This document shows, one piece after another, positions 29,661-39,209 of a stretch of DNA of 44,592 nucleotides. A program made the position numbers and the translations under genes. How positions within the stretch are numbered: position 1 is the stretch's first letter; the number at the start of each line of letters is the position of its first letter. Where the stretch lies: the NCBI GenBank assembly GCA_902538515.1, contig CACBFH010000006.1, positions 1 to 44,592 of the forward strand, read 5' to 3'. The notes beneath the pieces are model-generated. The model ran no database searches, had not been told where the DNA came from, and saw nothing but the letters and a program-made list of their open reading frames with translations. This DNA is from an uncultured Prochlorococcus sp. (lineage in GTDB: Bacteria; Cyanobacteriota; Cyanobacteriia; PCC-6307; Cyanobiaceae).

Positions 29661-32069
29661 GTGCCTCAAACCAACAATTTCCTTTTTAAGTCTTTAAACA
29701 ATGAACAACTTCAAGCAGTAAAACATGTTTATGGACCACTTTTAGTTGTAGCAGGTGCAGGTAGCGGAAAAACCAAGGCTCTTACTCACAGAATTGCAAA
29801 CCTTATTGAAGGTAACTCTATAGATCCCTATAACATTCTCGCAGTCACTTTTACAAACAAAGCTGCTAAAGAAATGAAAGCAAGATTAGAGGTTCTTCTA
29901 GCCCAAGAATTAGCTTTAAATCAATTTGGTCAGCCTTGGACAACTCTCAAAGAAATTGATCAAAATCAATTAAGAACAAACGTTCACCAAGAAAGGCTTC
30001 AGAACCTTTGGATCGGTACTTTCCATTCTTTATTTTCAAGACTTCTGAGATACGATATTGAAAAATATACTGATCCAGAAGGTCTAAAATGGACAAGGCG
30101 ATTTTCAATTTACGATGAAACAGATTCTCAAACATTAGTAAAAGAAATTATCAGTCAAGATATGAATCTTGACCCAAAAAGATATGATCCCAAAAAGATT
30201 AAAAGATTAATAAGTAATGCTAAAAATCAATGCTTAACTTCTAATGATCTTTTAGAAAAAGCAGATAATAATTTTGATAAAACAGTTGCAGAAGCTTACA
30301 AGAGATATAGAATTTCGCTCTCAAAAAATAATTCTTTAGACTTTGATGATCTTCTACTTTTGCCTGTTTTCTTATTGAGGCAAAATGATATAGTCAGAGA
30401 TTACTGGCACAAAAGATTTAAACATATTTTAGTTGACGAATATCAAGATACAAATAGAACACAATATGAACTTATAAAATTAATTACTGCTGGAAATACT
30501 GAACCAAAAAAATTCTTCAACTGGGAAGATCGCTCAATTTTTGTAGTTGGGGATGCTGATCAAAGTATTTATAGTTTCAGAGCAGCTGACTTCAGAATTC
30601 TAATTGGTTTTCAAGAAGATTTTAAAACTTCATTTAACGACGATACAAAATCATCTTTAATTAAATTAGAAGAAAATTATAGGTCATCTTCCAATATCCT
30701 TGATGCTGCAAACTCACTAATTGAAAACAACTCCGAGAGAATTGACAAAGTTTTAAAGGCTACTAAAGAAAAAGGGGAACTTTTAAAGTTACTCAGCTGT
30801 GATGATGAAATTTCCGAGGCAGAAGCAATTACCAATAAAATTAAATCACTAAGCAATAATAATCAGAAACCAATTTGGAAGAATTTTGCAATTTTATATC
30901 GAACCAGAGCTCAGTCAAGAGTATTAGAAGAATCTCTTGTAAGGTGGCGCATTCCTTATACAATTTTCGGAGGATTACGTTTTTATGATAGAAGAGAAAT
31001 TAAAGATGCAATAGCATATTTGAAAGTTCTGGTTAATTCTTCTGATAACGTTAGTCTTTTACGAATCATAAATGTTCCTAGAAGAGGAATTGGTAAGACT
31101 ACTATTCAAAAACTTAATGAATTATCTAATAGATTAAATATCCCATTATGGGAGGTTCTTAATGATAAGCAAACTCTTGAAGAAACAATAGGCCGATCTT
31201 CCAAAGGAATTAATAAATTTACTGAAATTATGAATGATCTACTGTGTTATTTAGAAAATTCAGGCCCTGCTCAACTACTACAACTTATATTAGAAAAAAG
31301 TGGTTATTTAAGTGACTTGCTCTCTAGTGGGACTGAAGAATCTGAAGATAGAAGAAATAACTTACAAGAACTAATTAATGCAGCTACTCAATATGAAGAA
31401 GAAACAGAAAGTGGAGATGTTGAGGGATTTCTTTCTACAGCAGCCTTAACAACTGATAATGATACGAAGAAAAATAATCCCAACTCTGTAACTCTCATGA
31501 CTCTGCACAATAGTAAAGGTTTAGAATTCCAAAATGTTTTTATCACTGGGCTAGAACAAGGTCTCTTCCCTAGCCATAGATCAATAGATACTCCCTCACT
31601 TCTTGAAGAAGAAAGAAGATTATGCTATGTAGGTATTACTAGAGCTAAAGAAAGAGTTTTCTTAAGTCATGCCAGAGAAAGAAGATTATGGGGTGGAATG
31701 CGTGAAGCAACAATTCCTTCAATATTTCTCTCAGAAATACCTGAAGATTTAATGGATGGCGAATTACCACAAACTGGTGGTGCTTCAATTAAAAGAGATT
31801 GGCATCTTGATCGTTTAACTAGAGTCGATCGAAACAATCCAAATGAATTTGTTAACAAACCAATAAATGCAGTAAGGAAATTATATTCAGGTCCCAGTAA
31901 AGGGAAAAGCTGGATAGTTGGAGATAAGCTAATTCACTCAAAATTTGGGAAAGGTGAAATCATACATATTTTTGGGAGTGGGGAAAAAATATCTTTAGCA
32001 GTAAAATTTGGTGATAGAGGAAGTAAAATTCTAGATCCCAGATTAGCTCCAATTCGTTATGTAAGTTAA
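29661..32069 (+). CDS. UvrD/PcrA-type DNA helicase (superfamily 1)
   Basis: An 802-residue 3'-5' DNA helicase. The ordered motifs are visible: Walker A VAGAGSGKTKALTHR (about residues 30-45), motif Ia AVTFTNKAAKEMK, Walker B HILVDEYQDTN, motif III GDADQSIYSFRAAD, motif IV LEENYRSS, motif V TLHNSKGLEF and motif VI RRLCYVGITRAKERV. The start is GTG at 29661. The C-terminus carries the basic PcrA-like tail with the tudor-like domain (VGDKLIHSKFGKGEIIHIF). Roles in mismatch and excision repair and in replication fork restart are known for the family. UvrD, PcrA and Rep cannot be separated from sequence alone, though the C-terminal tail favours PcrA. Confidence 0.93.
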   Translation: MPQTNNFLFKSLNNEQLQAVKHVYGPLLVVAGAGSGKTKALTHRIANLIEGNSIDPYNILAVTFTNKAAKEMKARLEVLLAQELALNQFGQPWTTLKEIDQNQLRTNVHQERLQNLWIGTFHSLFSRLLRYDIEKYTDPEGLKWTRRFSIYDETDSQTLVKEIISQDMNLDPKRYDPKKIKRLISNAKNQCLTSNDLLEKADNNFDKTVAEAYKRYRISLSKNNSLDFDDLLLLPVFLLRQNDIVRDYWHKRFKHILVDEYQDTNRTQYELIKLITAGNTEPKKFFNWEDRSIFVVGDADQSIYSFRAADFRILIGFQEDFKTSFNDDTKSSLIKLEENYRSSSNILDAANSLIENNSERIDKVLKATKEKGELLKLLSCDDEISEAEAITNKIKSLSNNNQKPIWKNFAILYRTRAQSRVLEESLVRWRIPYTIFGGLRFYDRREIKDAIAYLKVLVNSSDNVSLLRIINVPRRGIGKTTIQKLNELSNRLNIPLWEVLNDKQTLEETIGRSSKGINKFTEIMNDLLCYLENSGPAQLLQLILEKSGYLSDLLSSGTEESEDRRNNLQELINAATQYEEETESGDVEGFLSTAALTTDNDTKKNNPNSVTLMTLHNSKGLEFQNVFITGLEQGLFPSHRSIDTPSLLEEERRLCYVGITRAKERVFLSHARERRLWGGMREATIPSIFLSEIPEDLMDGELPQTGGASIKRDWHLDRLTRVDRNNPNEFVNKPINAVRKLYSGPSKGKSWIVGDKLIHSKFGKGEIIHIFGSGEKISLAVKFGDRGSKILDPRLAPIRYVS

Positions 32070-32074
32070 AACTC

Positions 32075-33322
32075 ATGAACGATATCTCTGATTACATCCA
32101 AGGAGAATTAATCAAAACTCCATTTAATCTATATAACCTAATTGCTAAGTACATAGAATCTAATAACAATACTAAAGTAGCTTTTGTCGGCGGTTATTTA
32201 AGAGATTTATTAATTAGTAAATTCCACAAAAAATCGTTTTCTAAACCTGTAGATATTGATCTTGTTATTGAAGGCTCCTCTATTTCTCTGGCAAAATTTA
32301 TAAAAAAAAATATTGTAAATGTAGATTTATGTTTAATCAAGGAATTTAATTTATACAACACTGTAGAAATAAATATTAATGACTATAAAATAGATATTGC
32401 TTCTGCAAGAAAAGAAATTTATTCTTCTCCAGGCTTAAATCCCAAAGTAAATAAAAGTACTATTGAGGAGGATCTTAAGAGGAGAGATTTCACTATAAAT
32501 TCAATAGCCTTCGAGGTCTCGACAAGGAAAATATATGATCTTTATGGAGGAATTTCTGATATAAAAAGTAAAAGATTGAACTTACTTCACAGTAATAGCA
32601 TTTCAGATGATCCAAGTAGATTAATTAGATGTGCAAAATATGCTTCAAGGTTAGATTTCAATATTTCAAATAATTCCCTCAAACAATCTCAAGAAACAGT
32701 CAGACAATGGCCATGGAAAAGTTCAGAAACTCATCAGAAAATGATTTACCCTCCTGCACTAGGCATACGAATAAGGATGGAACTAGCCGAAATATGCAAA
32801 AACGATAATTTGACTAATGTAATTTCGATAATTCATAAATGGAAAATTATCTCAATCTTAAATAAAAATATTAAAGTCGATAAAAGGTTTTTGAGAGGTC
32901 TAAATTGGATTATGAAGTTAAATGGAAATCATATGCTTTACTTATTAAAAGATTCAGAAGATTTAGAAACAGCATGTCAAAGATTTTTGGTAAATAATAG
33001 TGAGATAAAAATATTAGAAGATTATTTAAATATCAAAAAGATATTAAATACCAACCAAAAAAATTTTAATCATTTTTCTCCATCAAGTTGGACAGAATTT
33101 ATTGAGGAAAGAAACCTTAATGACGAGACAGTCAAATTATTAATTTGTGATGCAGGACCATACTGGCGTAAATTGTTTAAGTGGTTATTTATTTACAAAT
33201 TCATAAAATCAAACAAAGATGGAGAAACATTAAAAAAAGAAGGATGGGATCCAGGGAAGGAAATGGGAAAGGAAATCAAAAGATTAAGATATTTGGAAAT
33301 TGATAAATTAAATAAAAATTAA
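32075..33322 (+). CDS. tRNA nucleotidyltransferase / poly(A) polymerase family (CCA-adding)
   Basis: A 415-residue class II nucleotidyltransferase. The head domain has AFVGGYLRDLLI, VDIDLVIEG (catalytic DxD), the EEDLKRRDFTINSIAF motif and the DDPSRLIRCAKYASRLDF motif; the remaining residues form the helical body and tail. Family members add CCA to tRNA 3' ends (needed here, since none of the tRNAs seen encode CCA) or add A tails. It starts five bases after the helicase stop and ends directly against the convergent selD-fusion gene, with zero bases between. Confidence 0.88.
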   Translation: MNDISDYIQGELIKTPFNLYNLIAKYIESNNNTKVAFVGGYLRDLLISKFHKKSFSKPVDIDLVIEGSSISLAKFIKKNIVNVDLCLIKEFNLYNTVEININDYKIDIASARKEIYSSPGLNPKVNKSTIEEDLKRRDFTINSIAFEVSTRKIYDLYGGISDIKSKRLNLLHSNSISDDPSRLIRCAKYASRLDFNISNNSLKQSQETVRQWPWKSSETHQKMIYPPALGIRIRMELAEICKNDNLTNVISIIHKWKIISILNKNIKVDKRFLRGLNWIMKLNGNHMLYLLKDSEDLETACQRFLVNNSEIKILEDYLNIKKILNTNQKNFNHFSPSSWTEFIEERNLNDETVKLLICDAGPYWRKLFKWLFIYKFIKSNKDGETLKKEGWDPGKEMGKEIKRLRYLEIDKLNKN

Positions 33323-35494
33323 TTACATTTTTACAACTTCTCCAACCTTGTACCATTTATCCTTTAGAACATTTTCATATTTACGATTGCAACTAATCAA
33401 CAAGGGGCCACATGTTTGAGGATCCAATAGTAGGGATATTTTCTCGTTAAAAGTCTCTTGATCTAATGAATTTTCGTTTAAAAAATTAATTATTCTTTTT
33501 TGCTTATTTCCTTTATAAATTTTGTCAAAAATTTCTTTATTAGATTCGAAGAAAGTACTTTTAATATCCTTCCTTATTAAATCAAATACTCCAGGATAAG
33601 CTTTAAACGCAAATAAATCTAATAAAACTTTTAGTGGCTCAAGATTATTTTTTTGCCTATATAAATTAGTTGATACAACCATCTCTTTAAGATGTCCAAT
33701 AAATCCATATCCAGTAATATCAGTCGCAGCATTGACTAATGATTCTTTAAATTGATTTTGAAAAAGATTAATTTCATCAATCAAATATTGCTGACTCTTA
33801 ACTAAATTATTAATTATTTCAGAAGAGTTATCTAGCATATTAATATTTTGCATTTGACCGGCAAAGTAAATCCCAACGCCCAGAGGTCTAGACATCATGA
33901 GAATATCTCCATTATTCATTCCAGATTTAAGCCATGGTTTTACTCCATTTTTTAAAATACCTTGAACTGTTAAAGAAATATCTATTCCTAATGAATAAGG
34001 TTTATTTACTAAACTTCTTGCCTCGAAAGTATGGCCTCCAAGTAATTCTCCTCCATGATCCTCAACTGTTGATTTAATACCTTGAAGTGATTGAGAAAAG
34101 AGGTAACTCTGAAATTCCCTTTCAACTTTTGGTAATGAAATTAAAGCCTGCGCGGATGCAAGTTTTGCTCCGCATGCCCACAAATCTGAGCAAGCATGCA
34201 AAGTAGTAATTTTTGCATTAAGCCAAGGATCACTTACCAAAGCAGGAAATCCATCTACACTTTGCAAGATAATATCTTGACCATTTTGATATATCTCAAC
34301 TGAATCTTCAGGTGAAGAGGCAAAAGAATTTAAATTAGAATTTATTAATGATTTATTCAAAATAAACTGAGGAATTTTAGCTGCACATCCTCTGCAATCA
34401 TTCAATGAAATATTTTTTTCACTACTTTTCATAATTACCCTTTTTGATCTGAATTTTTTAATAAAGTTGAGATCAATTTTATGCTTTAAAATCCAAAAAA
34501 TGAAAGAAGGGCCGAAAACAAAATTGTGATAAATAGCAAAAGCCTTTGGATGATGGCTTGGAAATATATTTACTATTTGCAAGCCGATCTTTTGAGGAAA
34601 CCACTTTTTTAATGATCTCCCTTCTATATCTTTTTTTAAATTTTGTATTAATGTATTTACAACTTTTACTGCAAAAACTCCCGATGCTGGTCTTTTTGCT
34701 GAACCTACAACTGCGCAATCACCGACAGCAAAGATTCCAGAGAAACTTTTTATCTGCAAATTCTGATTTGTAATTATTCTGCCATAAGAATCCGAATCTA
34801 ATAATTTTTTTTGTGCCAATAACGGAGATGTATTTCCAGTACATAAAAGAATCTTGCCATAATCAAAATTAAGTTTTTCAACTAAATCAATATTGGAATT
34901 ACTTAAACTTTTTAGAATTGTATTATTAATTTTTCTTGAATCACACAACAGTTTTAAAGGTCTATCTCTCCATCTTTTTCTCAGAGCATATGATACTTCA
35001 ATTGCAGCAAGGCCACTCCCAACAATTACAAATGGAAGTTCATTAGCTGAATCCAAAATGTCCTCTTTTAGTATTGTGTCATAAGCCCTTAAAAAAGGTT
35101 TAATTGTAAAAGCATTTCGATTTTTAACTTGTGATTCAAATTCTTTTGGAATTATTGTTTGACTTCCATAATTAAGAACCAATTTCGAATAATTAACTGA
35201 AGGTCTATTACTTAAAACAATTTTCTTTAAATTGAAATCAATATCCTTTACTTCTTCCTCTATAAAAGATACTTTTGCATTTTTTGCTAAAGATTTTATA
35301 TCAATTAAACTCTCTTCTAAAGTGATAGATTTTGAAATCACCGATGGGAATATAGCCGAATAAACCAAATGAGAATCTCTAGATATAATTGAAACAGGAA
35401 TTTCTGGCATTAATTTCGGAAACATTAACCATTTCTTCAATAAAGAAACATTTGAGTGTCCTCCTCCAATTAGTACCAGATGATTAAAAGTCAT
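33323..35494 (-). CDS. selD: Fusion of NDH-2-like FAD/NAD oxidoreductase and selenophosphate synthase (SelD)
   Basis: The 723-residue protein has two parts. Residues 1 to about 345 form a pyridine-nucleotide oxidoreductase with FAD loop VLIGGGHSNVSLL, a second dinucleotide fold FVIVGSGLAAIEVSYAL and GIFAVGDCAVVG. Residues about 360-723 form a SelD domain beginning DCRGCAAKIP, in which Cys370 and Lys373 line up with E. coli Cys17 and Lys20 (the second cysteine of GCGC is Ala here), and it continues with SVDGFPALVSDPWLNAKITTLHACSD. SelD makes selenophosphate from selenide and ATP. The fusion is known in some cyanobacteria. The role is probably selenouridine in tRNA rather than selenoproteins; no selenoprotein gene is visible here. 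Confidence 0.9.
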   Translation of the reverse strand: MTFNHLVLIGGGHSNVSLLKKWLMFPKLMPEIPVSIISRDSHLVYSAIFPSVISKSITLEESLIDIKSLAKNAKVSFIEEEVKDIDFNLKKIVLSNRPSVNYSKLVLNYGSQTIIPKEFESQVKNRNAFTIKPFLRAYDTILKEDILDSANELPFVIVGSGLAAIEVSYALRKRWRDRPLKLLCDSRKINNTILKSLSNSNIDLVEKLNFDYGKILLCTGNTSPLLAQKKLLDSDSYGRIITNQNLQIKSFSGIFAVGDCAVVGSAKRPASGVFAVKVVNTLIQNLKKDIEGRSLKKWFPQKIGLQIVNIFPSHHPKAFAIYHNFVFGPSFIFWILKHKIDLNFIKKFRSKRVIMKSSEKNISLNDCRGCAAKIPQFILNKSLINSNLNSFASSPEDSVEIYQNGQDIILQSVDGFPALVSDPWLNAKITTLHACSDLWACGAKLASAQALISLPKVEREFQSYLFSQSLQGIKSTVEDHGGELLGGHTFEARSLVNKPYSLGIDISLTVQGILKNGVKPWLKSGMNNGDILMMSRPLGVGIYFAGQMQNINMLDNSSEIINNLVKSQQYLIDEINLFQNQFKESLVNAATDITGYGFIGHLKEMVVSTNLYRQKNNLEPLKVLLDLFAFKAYPGVFDLIRKDIKSTFFESNKEIFDKIYKGNKQKRIINFLNENSLDQETFNEKISLLLDPQTCGPLLISCNRKYENVLKDKWYKVGEVVKM

Positions 35495-35504
35495 TTACAT
35501 CACT

Positions 35505-36398
35505 ATGAATAAAGAACATTTATTACCAATTGAAAAATCAAGATTAGGAGTGATTGGTGGAAGTGGATTTTATTCAATGGATCAAATAGAGTACTCAAGA
35601 GAACTAGATATCAATACTCCCTATGGTAAACCTTCTGATTCAATAAAAGTATATAATCTCGGAAACCTAGAGATAGCTTTTATTCCTAGACATGGTAGAA
35701 CACATAGTTTAAATCCTTCTGAAATCCCTTACAAAGCTAATATTTGGGCTCTTAGATCAATAGGAGTAAGATGGATTATTGCTCCATCAGCAGTTGGTTC
35801 ATTACAAGAACAGATAAGGCCACTTGATATAGTGGTTCCAGATCAATTTATAGACAGGACAAAAAATAGACCTTCAACCTTCTTTAACGAGGGAGCTGTT
35901 GCTCACGTAACTATGGGGGATCCCTTCTGCACAAATTTATCCCGTATATTAAGTGAAATCGGAGAAAAAAATATTCCTGGCGGTAGACAATTGCATAGAG
36001 GGGGTACCTATCTAGCAATGGAAGGTCCTGCTTTCTCAACCAGAGCAGAATCTAATTTGTATAGGAGTTGGGGATGTTCAATAATTGGAATGACGAACCA
36101 CACAGAAGCAAGATTAGCTAAAGAAGCTGAAATAGCTTACTCCTCCTTATCTATGGTTACTGATTATGATTGCTGGCATCAAACTCATCAAGAAGTTTCT
36201 GTAGAGATGGTTTTAGATAATCTTAGATCAAATACTGAAGTTGCTAATAAAATAATATTTGAAGTAGCTAAATTAATTGACATAGAAAGACCAAAAAGTA
36301 AGTCTCATTTTTCATTGAAGGATGGATTGATAACTCAAAAAGAAAATATCCCAAGCTTAACAAAAGAAAAACTAAGGATATTTACTGATTCTTATTAG
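35505..36398 (+). CDS. mtnP: S-methyl-5'-thioadenosine phosphorylase (MTAP)
   Basis: Cleaves methylthioadenosine to adenine and methylthioribose-1-phosphate for methionine salvage. The 297-residue protein shows LGVIGGSGFYSM, the phosphate-binding FIPRHGRTHSLNPSEIPYKANIWAL, RGGTYLAMEGPAFSTRAES and VTDYDCWH; the paired Asp residues in the last motif choose adenine over hypoxanthine and guanine, so this is MTAP rather than a purine nucleoside phosphorylase. It starts ten bases after the selD gene's divergent start, and ends 43 bases from the convergent psbJ. Polyamine synthesis with SAM would feed it. Confidence 0.92.
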   Translation: MNKEHLLPIEKSRLGVIGGSGFYSMDQIEYSRELDINTPYGKPSDSIKVYNLGNLEIAFIPRHGRTHSLNPSEIPYKANIWALRSIGVRWIIAPSAVGSLQEQIRPLDIVVPDQFIDRTKNRPSTFFNEGAVAHVTMGDPFCTNLSRILSEIGEKNIPGGRQLHRGGTYLAMEGPAFSTRAESNLYRSWGCSIIGMTNHTEARLAKEAEIAYSSLSMVTDYDCWHQTHQEVSVEMVLDNLRSNTEVANKIIFEVAKLIDIERPKSKSHFSLKDGLITQKENIPSLTKEKLRIFTDSY

Positions 36399-36441
36399 GC
36401 TTAATTGATGTAAGTGATTATCAGGTCAAGGTAAGAATTTG

Positions 36442-36639
36442 TTAGCCTCCAGCTCCAACTCCTTGGTATGAACCATAGAAGAATATACCTAAAACAAAAA
36501 TAACTGCTATTCCACCTGCTGTAGCAACAAGCCATAGAGGAAGAGTTCCCTCAGTCCATCTTCTTTCCCATGCAACTGCTGGTCTACCGTCGGGAAGTCT
36601 ATCGGGAATTCTTCCATCAGGTCCTTTTAATTTACTCAT
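36442..36639 (-). CDS. psbJ: Photosystem II protein J
   Basis: A 65-residue protein matching PsbJ, with a cytoplasmic N-terminal stretch ([20 protein letters not shown]), one membrane helix ([21 protein letters not shown]) and a C-terminal [10 protein letters not shown]. It aids electron flow at the QB side of PSII. Last gene of the psbEFLJ operon. Confidence 0.96.
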   Translation of the reverse strand: MSKLKGPDGRIPDRLPDGRPAVAWERRWTEGTLPLWLVATAGGIAVIFVLGIFFYGSYQGVGAGG

Positions 36640-36648
36640 AGTTTTAAT

Positions 36649-36768
36649 TTAATTGAAAAAGTAACTGGAAAATAAAATTCCCAATACAAAGACTGATAGT
36701 AAGCCTAAGTATAGGCTTGTACGATTAAGTTCAACTGGAACTTTGTTAGGATTTTCGTTTACTTGCAT
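36649..36768 (-). CDS. psbL: Photosystem II protein L
   Basis: A 39-residue protein, [20 protein letters not shown] then one helix ending SSYFFN, typical PsbL. It prevents back-flow of electrons from QA to the manganese cluster and stabilises the dimer. A longer open frame in the same register starts upstream, but it reads through the psbF end, so the ATG at 36766-36768 is the start. Confidence 0.96.
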
Positions 36769-36779
36769 GATTGTTAAAT

Positions 36780-36926
36780 TTATCGGGCAACGAATTGCAT
36801 TGCAGCAATGGAACCCAAAAAGAATACTGATGGAATAGCTAAAGCATGAACTGCTAGCCAACGAACAGTAAATATGGGATAAACGCGGACTTCCGCAGCC
36901 TGCATTGGAGCTTGAGAATTAGACAT
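36780..36926 (-). CDS. psbF: Cytochrome b559 beta subunit
   Basis: The minus strand encodes 48 residues with the heme-ligating histidine in [20 protein letters not shown], the classic PsbF helix, ending QFVAR. One heme is shared with PsbE. It lies 11 bases before psbL and about two bases after psbE in reading order, in the conserved E-F-L-J order. Protein length agrees with the family. Confidence 0.96.
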
Positions 36927-36928
36927 AG

Positions 36929-37177
36929 TTATTTTGTTCTTAAATCAAGTTGAGACTTAGCATCAAATCTTTGCGTTACAACAGGAGCTTTTGCTTCAGA
37001 TGCCTGAAAATAACTATCCGGACGAGGAGTACCGAAAGCATCGTAAGCCAAACCTGTGTATACGAATAAGAAGCCTGCTATAAAAATAGCTGGTAATGTT
37101 ACTGCATGAATAATCCAGTACCTAATACTGGTGATTATTTCAAAGAATGGGCGTTCACCCGTTGAACCTGCGGCCAT
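36929..37177 (-). CDS. psbE: Cytochrome b559 alpha subunit
   Basis: An 82-residue protein, opening [20 protein letters not shown] with the heme histidine in [19 protein letters not shown], then a lumenal tail ending DLRTK. It has the start chosen by family convention at 37175-37177; an in-frame ATG six bases earlier (37183) is possible. First gene of psbEFLJ, which lies downstream of rubA and ycf48 in the usual cyanobacterial order. About 140 bases of AT-rich DNA separate it from ycf48. Confidence 0.96.
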   Translation of the reverse strand: MAAGSTGERPFFEIITSIRYWIIHAVTLPAIFIAGFLFVYTGLAYDAFGTPRPDSYFQASEAKAPVVTQRFDAKSQLDLRTK

Positions 37178-37314
37178 AATCACAAATGTTTACCATATGA
37201 TCTTACAGTGTAAAATCGTAAGTTCGCGAAGAAAATTACAGCTTGGTTACAGACAGTTGTTAAATTCATCCAAAATTAAGATTTTTTTTATTATTTTCTT
37301 AAGTTATTACAAAT

Positions 37315-38328
37315 TTAGCCATCCCATTTAAGAATGTAACCGCGCTCGCCAAGTATAAATCCTTTTTGATTATCTAAAGACTCCTTATCAAGAAAAACTA
37401 TTTTTATATAGTTAGTAGGCAATGCAGAAGCAATAGGGTCTGAATTCCAAGTTTCACCTTGATCTTTACTAACTATTAGAGTGCCATTACCACCGCCAGC
37501 CCATATGTCACCATTTGGGTCCCACCCCATATCTAAATAGTTGTAACCATTAAGAATAGGGATTATAGGCTTTGACCAATTTTCTAGATTATTAGAATCT
37601 TCATTAAATCTAATTTCCGCACCTCTTGAAAGCATCCATAAACTTCCTTCTGGATTGAAACCAATGCTTTGGACTCTCTTACTACTTGCTCTTTGGTGAG
37701 CAATCCAAGTATTGCTATCACTATCAAGAGTAGAGAAGAAATTTCCAAGACTGCTTACGCTCACATAATCACCGCTAGATGTTCTTCTTAAATCTCTTAT
37801 ACCTCCCTGTTCCGAAGGGTCTGACACTTTTGCCTCCCATGTTTCACCGCTATTGGAGGTTTCATAAATAGCTGCTGAGGTCGTCGCCAATTGAGCAACT
37901 CCTTCATCAATAGTAGTAACTAAAAAAGGCTGGCCTGGTAACTTCCCAAGTGAAAGCCTAGTCCAATTTTTACCTTCATCGAAAGTATGCATTACCAGAG
38001 AGGGTTGCCCTATTAACCAACCTTCAGAACCCTTGAAATCAATATCGAGAAGGCGAAAGTTCTCTTCAGCAGAAATATCTAATGATCTTTTTTCCCATGT
38101 TTCACCACCATCAGTAGATTCCATAATCAATCTGTTTGAGCCTACTAAAAACCCATGATTATCATCTATAAAATCAACATCTAAAGCATTAGCCTGATCT
38201 TCAAACTGAATTGTTTTCCAAGGGCTGCTTTCATTAATCTTGACACCTGTTGATGAACAACTGCTTAAAACAAAACAGAGAACTACAGATAAAAGAAGAT
38301 TAGGAATACTGGTAAAAAAATCTTTCAT
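37315..38328 (-). CDS. ycf48: Photosystem II assembly factor Ycf48
   Basis: A 337-residue lipoprotein: signal helix with lipobox VLSSCSS (Cys24 lipidated), then a beta-propeller built of repeated ...[12 protein letters not shown]..., ...[11 protein letters not shown]..., ...[11 protein letters not shown]... and SKDQGETWN motifs (BNR-like Asp-box repeats). Ycf48 (HCF136 in plants) binds the D1 precursor in the lumen in early PSII assembly. It is located between rubA and psbEFLJ, which fits joint assembly of the cytochrome b559/D2 module and the D1 module. Confidence 0.95.
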   Translation of the reverse strand: MKDFFTSIPNLLLSVVLCFVLSSCSSTGVKINESSPWKTIQFEDQANALDVDFIDDNHGFLVGSNRLIMESTDGGETWEKRSLDISAEENFRLLDIDFKGSEGWLIGQPSLVMHTFDEGKNWTRLSLGKLPGQPFLVTTIDEGVAQLATTSAAIYETSNSGETWEAKVSDPSEQGGIRDLRRTSSGDYVSVSSLGNFFSTLDSDSNTWIAHQRASSKRVQSIGFNPEGSLWMLSRGAEIRFNEDSNNLENWSKPIIPILNGYNYLDMGWDPNGDIWAGGGNGTLIVSKDQGETWNSDPIASALPTNYIKIVFLDKESLDNQKGFILGERGYILKWDG

Positions 38329-38337
38329 TTATTTATA

Positions 38338-38766
38338 TTAATGCAAAGAGTACAAAGAAAGGAACATAGCAGCAGCGAACGCCAACCCTCCAAAAATCAA
38401 TATATTTTTTTGTCCAGGAGGTAAACTGTTAAATCCAAATCCATAAACTAAATTCTCTTCGAATCCACTAGGTTTTGCTTTAGATCCAATATCCTTATAG
38501 AAGTTTTTACCGGCTCGACAAACAGGGCAAGCAAAAGTATTCCCATCCAACTCTGAAAAAGGCGTATTTTTAGGTATGTTTAATTTTTTATTTCCTTCAG
38601 AAGGATCATAGATGTATCCACAACTTCTACATTCGAATCTATTTTGTTCTAAATTAAGTATGGGTTGTTCAACATTTACTCCTGTGGAGTTTTCAGAAAG
38701 GTTTTCTTTCTTAAAGTCTTCAACTATTTTGTTTTCCTCAGAGGCTGGTTGAATGTTTTCACTCAC
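38338..38766 (-). CDS. rubA: Membrane-anchored rubredoxin (RubA)
   Basis: A 142-residue protein. The N-terminal 40 residues are polar and low complexity. The rubredoxin fold then gives ECRSCGYIYD (Cys46, Cys49) and FACPVCRAGK (Cys80, Cys83), which ligate one iron. A C-terminal membrane helix (about 119-139, ILIFGGLAFAAAMFLSLY) anchors it to the thylakoid. RubA is needed for early photosystem assembly in cyanobacteria. It ends nine bases before ycf48 begins, so the two are probably co-transcribed. Confidence 0.95.
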   Translation of the reverse strand: MSENIQPASEENKIVEDFKKENLSENSTGVNVEQPILNLEQNRFECRSCGYIYDPSEGNKKLNIPKNTPFSELDGNTFACPVCRAGKNFYKDIGSKAKPSGFEENLVYGFGFNSLPPGQKNILIFGGLAFAAAMFLSLYSLH

Positions 38767-38842
38767 GGTTTATTATTATTCTTTAAGAACTTTAAAAGAT
38801 TTTGCTTAATTAAGCGACTTTTATTCAAAATTAATTTTTAAG

Positions 38843-39205
38843 ATGTTTTTATTAACTGGCTATGAATATTTTTTAGGTTTCCTTCTCATTGCAGCAGCAG
38901 TCCCAATATTAGCTTTAGTTACTAATCTTATCGTTGCCCCAAAAGGCAGAACAGGGGAAAGAAAACTTACATATGAATCTGGAATGGAGCCTATAGGAGG
39001 AGCATGGATCCAATTTAATATTCGTTATTACATGTTTGCCTTGGTTTTCGTTATATTTGATGTGGAGACAGTATTCCTTTATCCTTGGGCTGTTGCTTTC
39101 AATAGATTAGGCTTATTAGCTTTTATTGAGGCTTTAATTTTCATTTCAATACTTGTAATTGCCCTGGCATACGCATGGAGAAAAGGTGCTTTAGAATGGA
39201 GTTAA
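38843..39205 (+). CDS. ndhC: NDH-1 subunit 3 (NdhC)
   Basis: A 120-residue membrane protein of complex I: three helices, with the conserved loop [20 protein letters not shown] between the first two and [15 protein letters not shown] in the second helix. Forms part of the membrane arm near the quinone site. It starts the ndhC-ndhK-ndhJ operon, five bases before ndhK. NDH-1 uses ferredoxin for cyclic electron flow and respiration in cyanobacteria. Confidence 0.97.
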   Translation: MFLLTGYEYFLGFLLIAAAVPILALVTNLIVAPKGRTGERKLTYESGMEPIGGAWIQFNIRYYMFALVFVIFDVETVFLYPWAVAFNRLGLLAFIEALIFISILVIALAYAWRKGALEWS

Positions 39206-39209
39206 AAAG

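Noticed and set aside
33323-35494. Selenocysteine codon (in-frame TGA) in SelD.
   Set aside because: The active-site position is an ordinary cysteine codon and the frame is open throughout.
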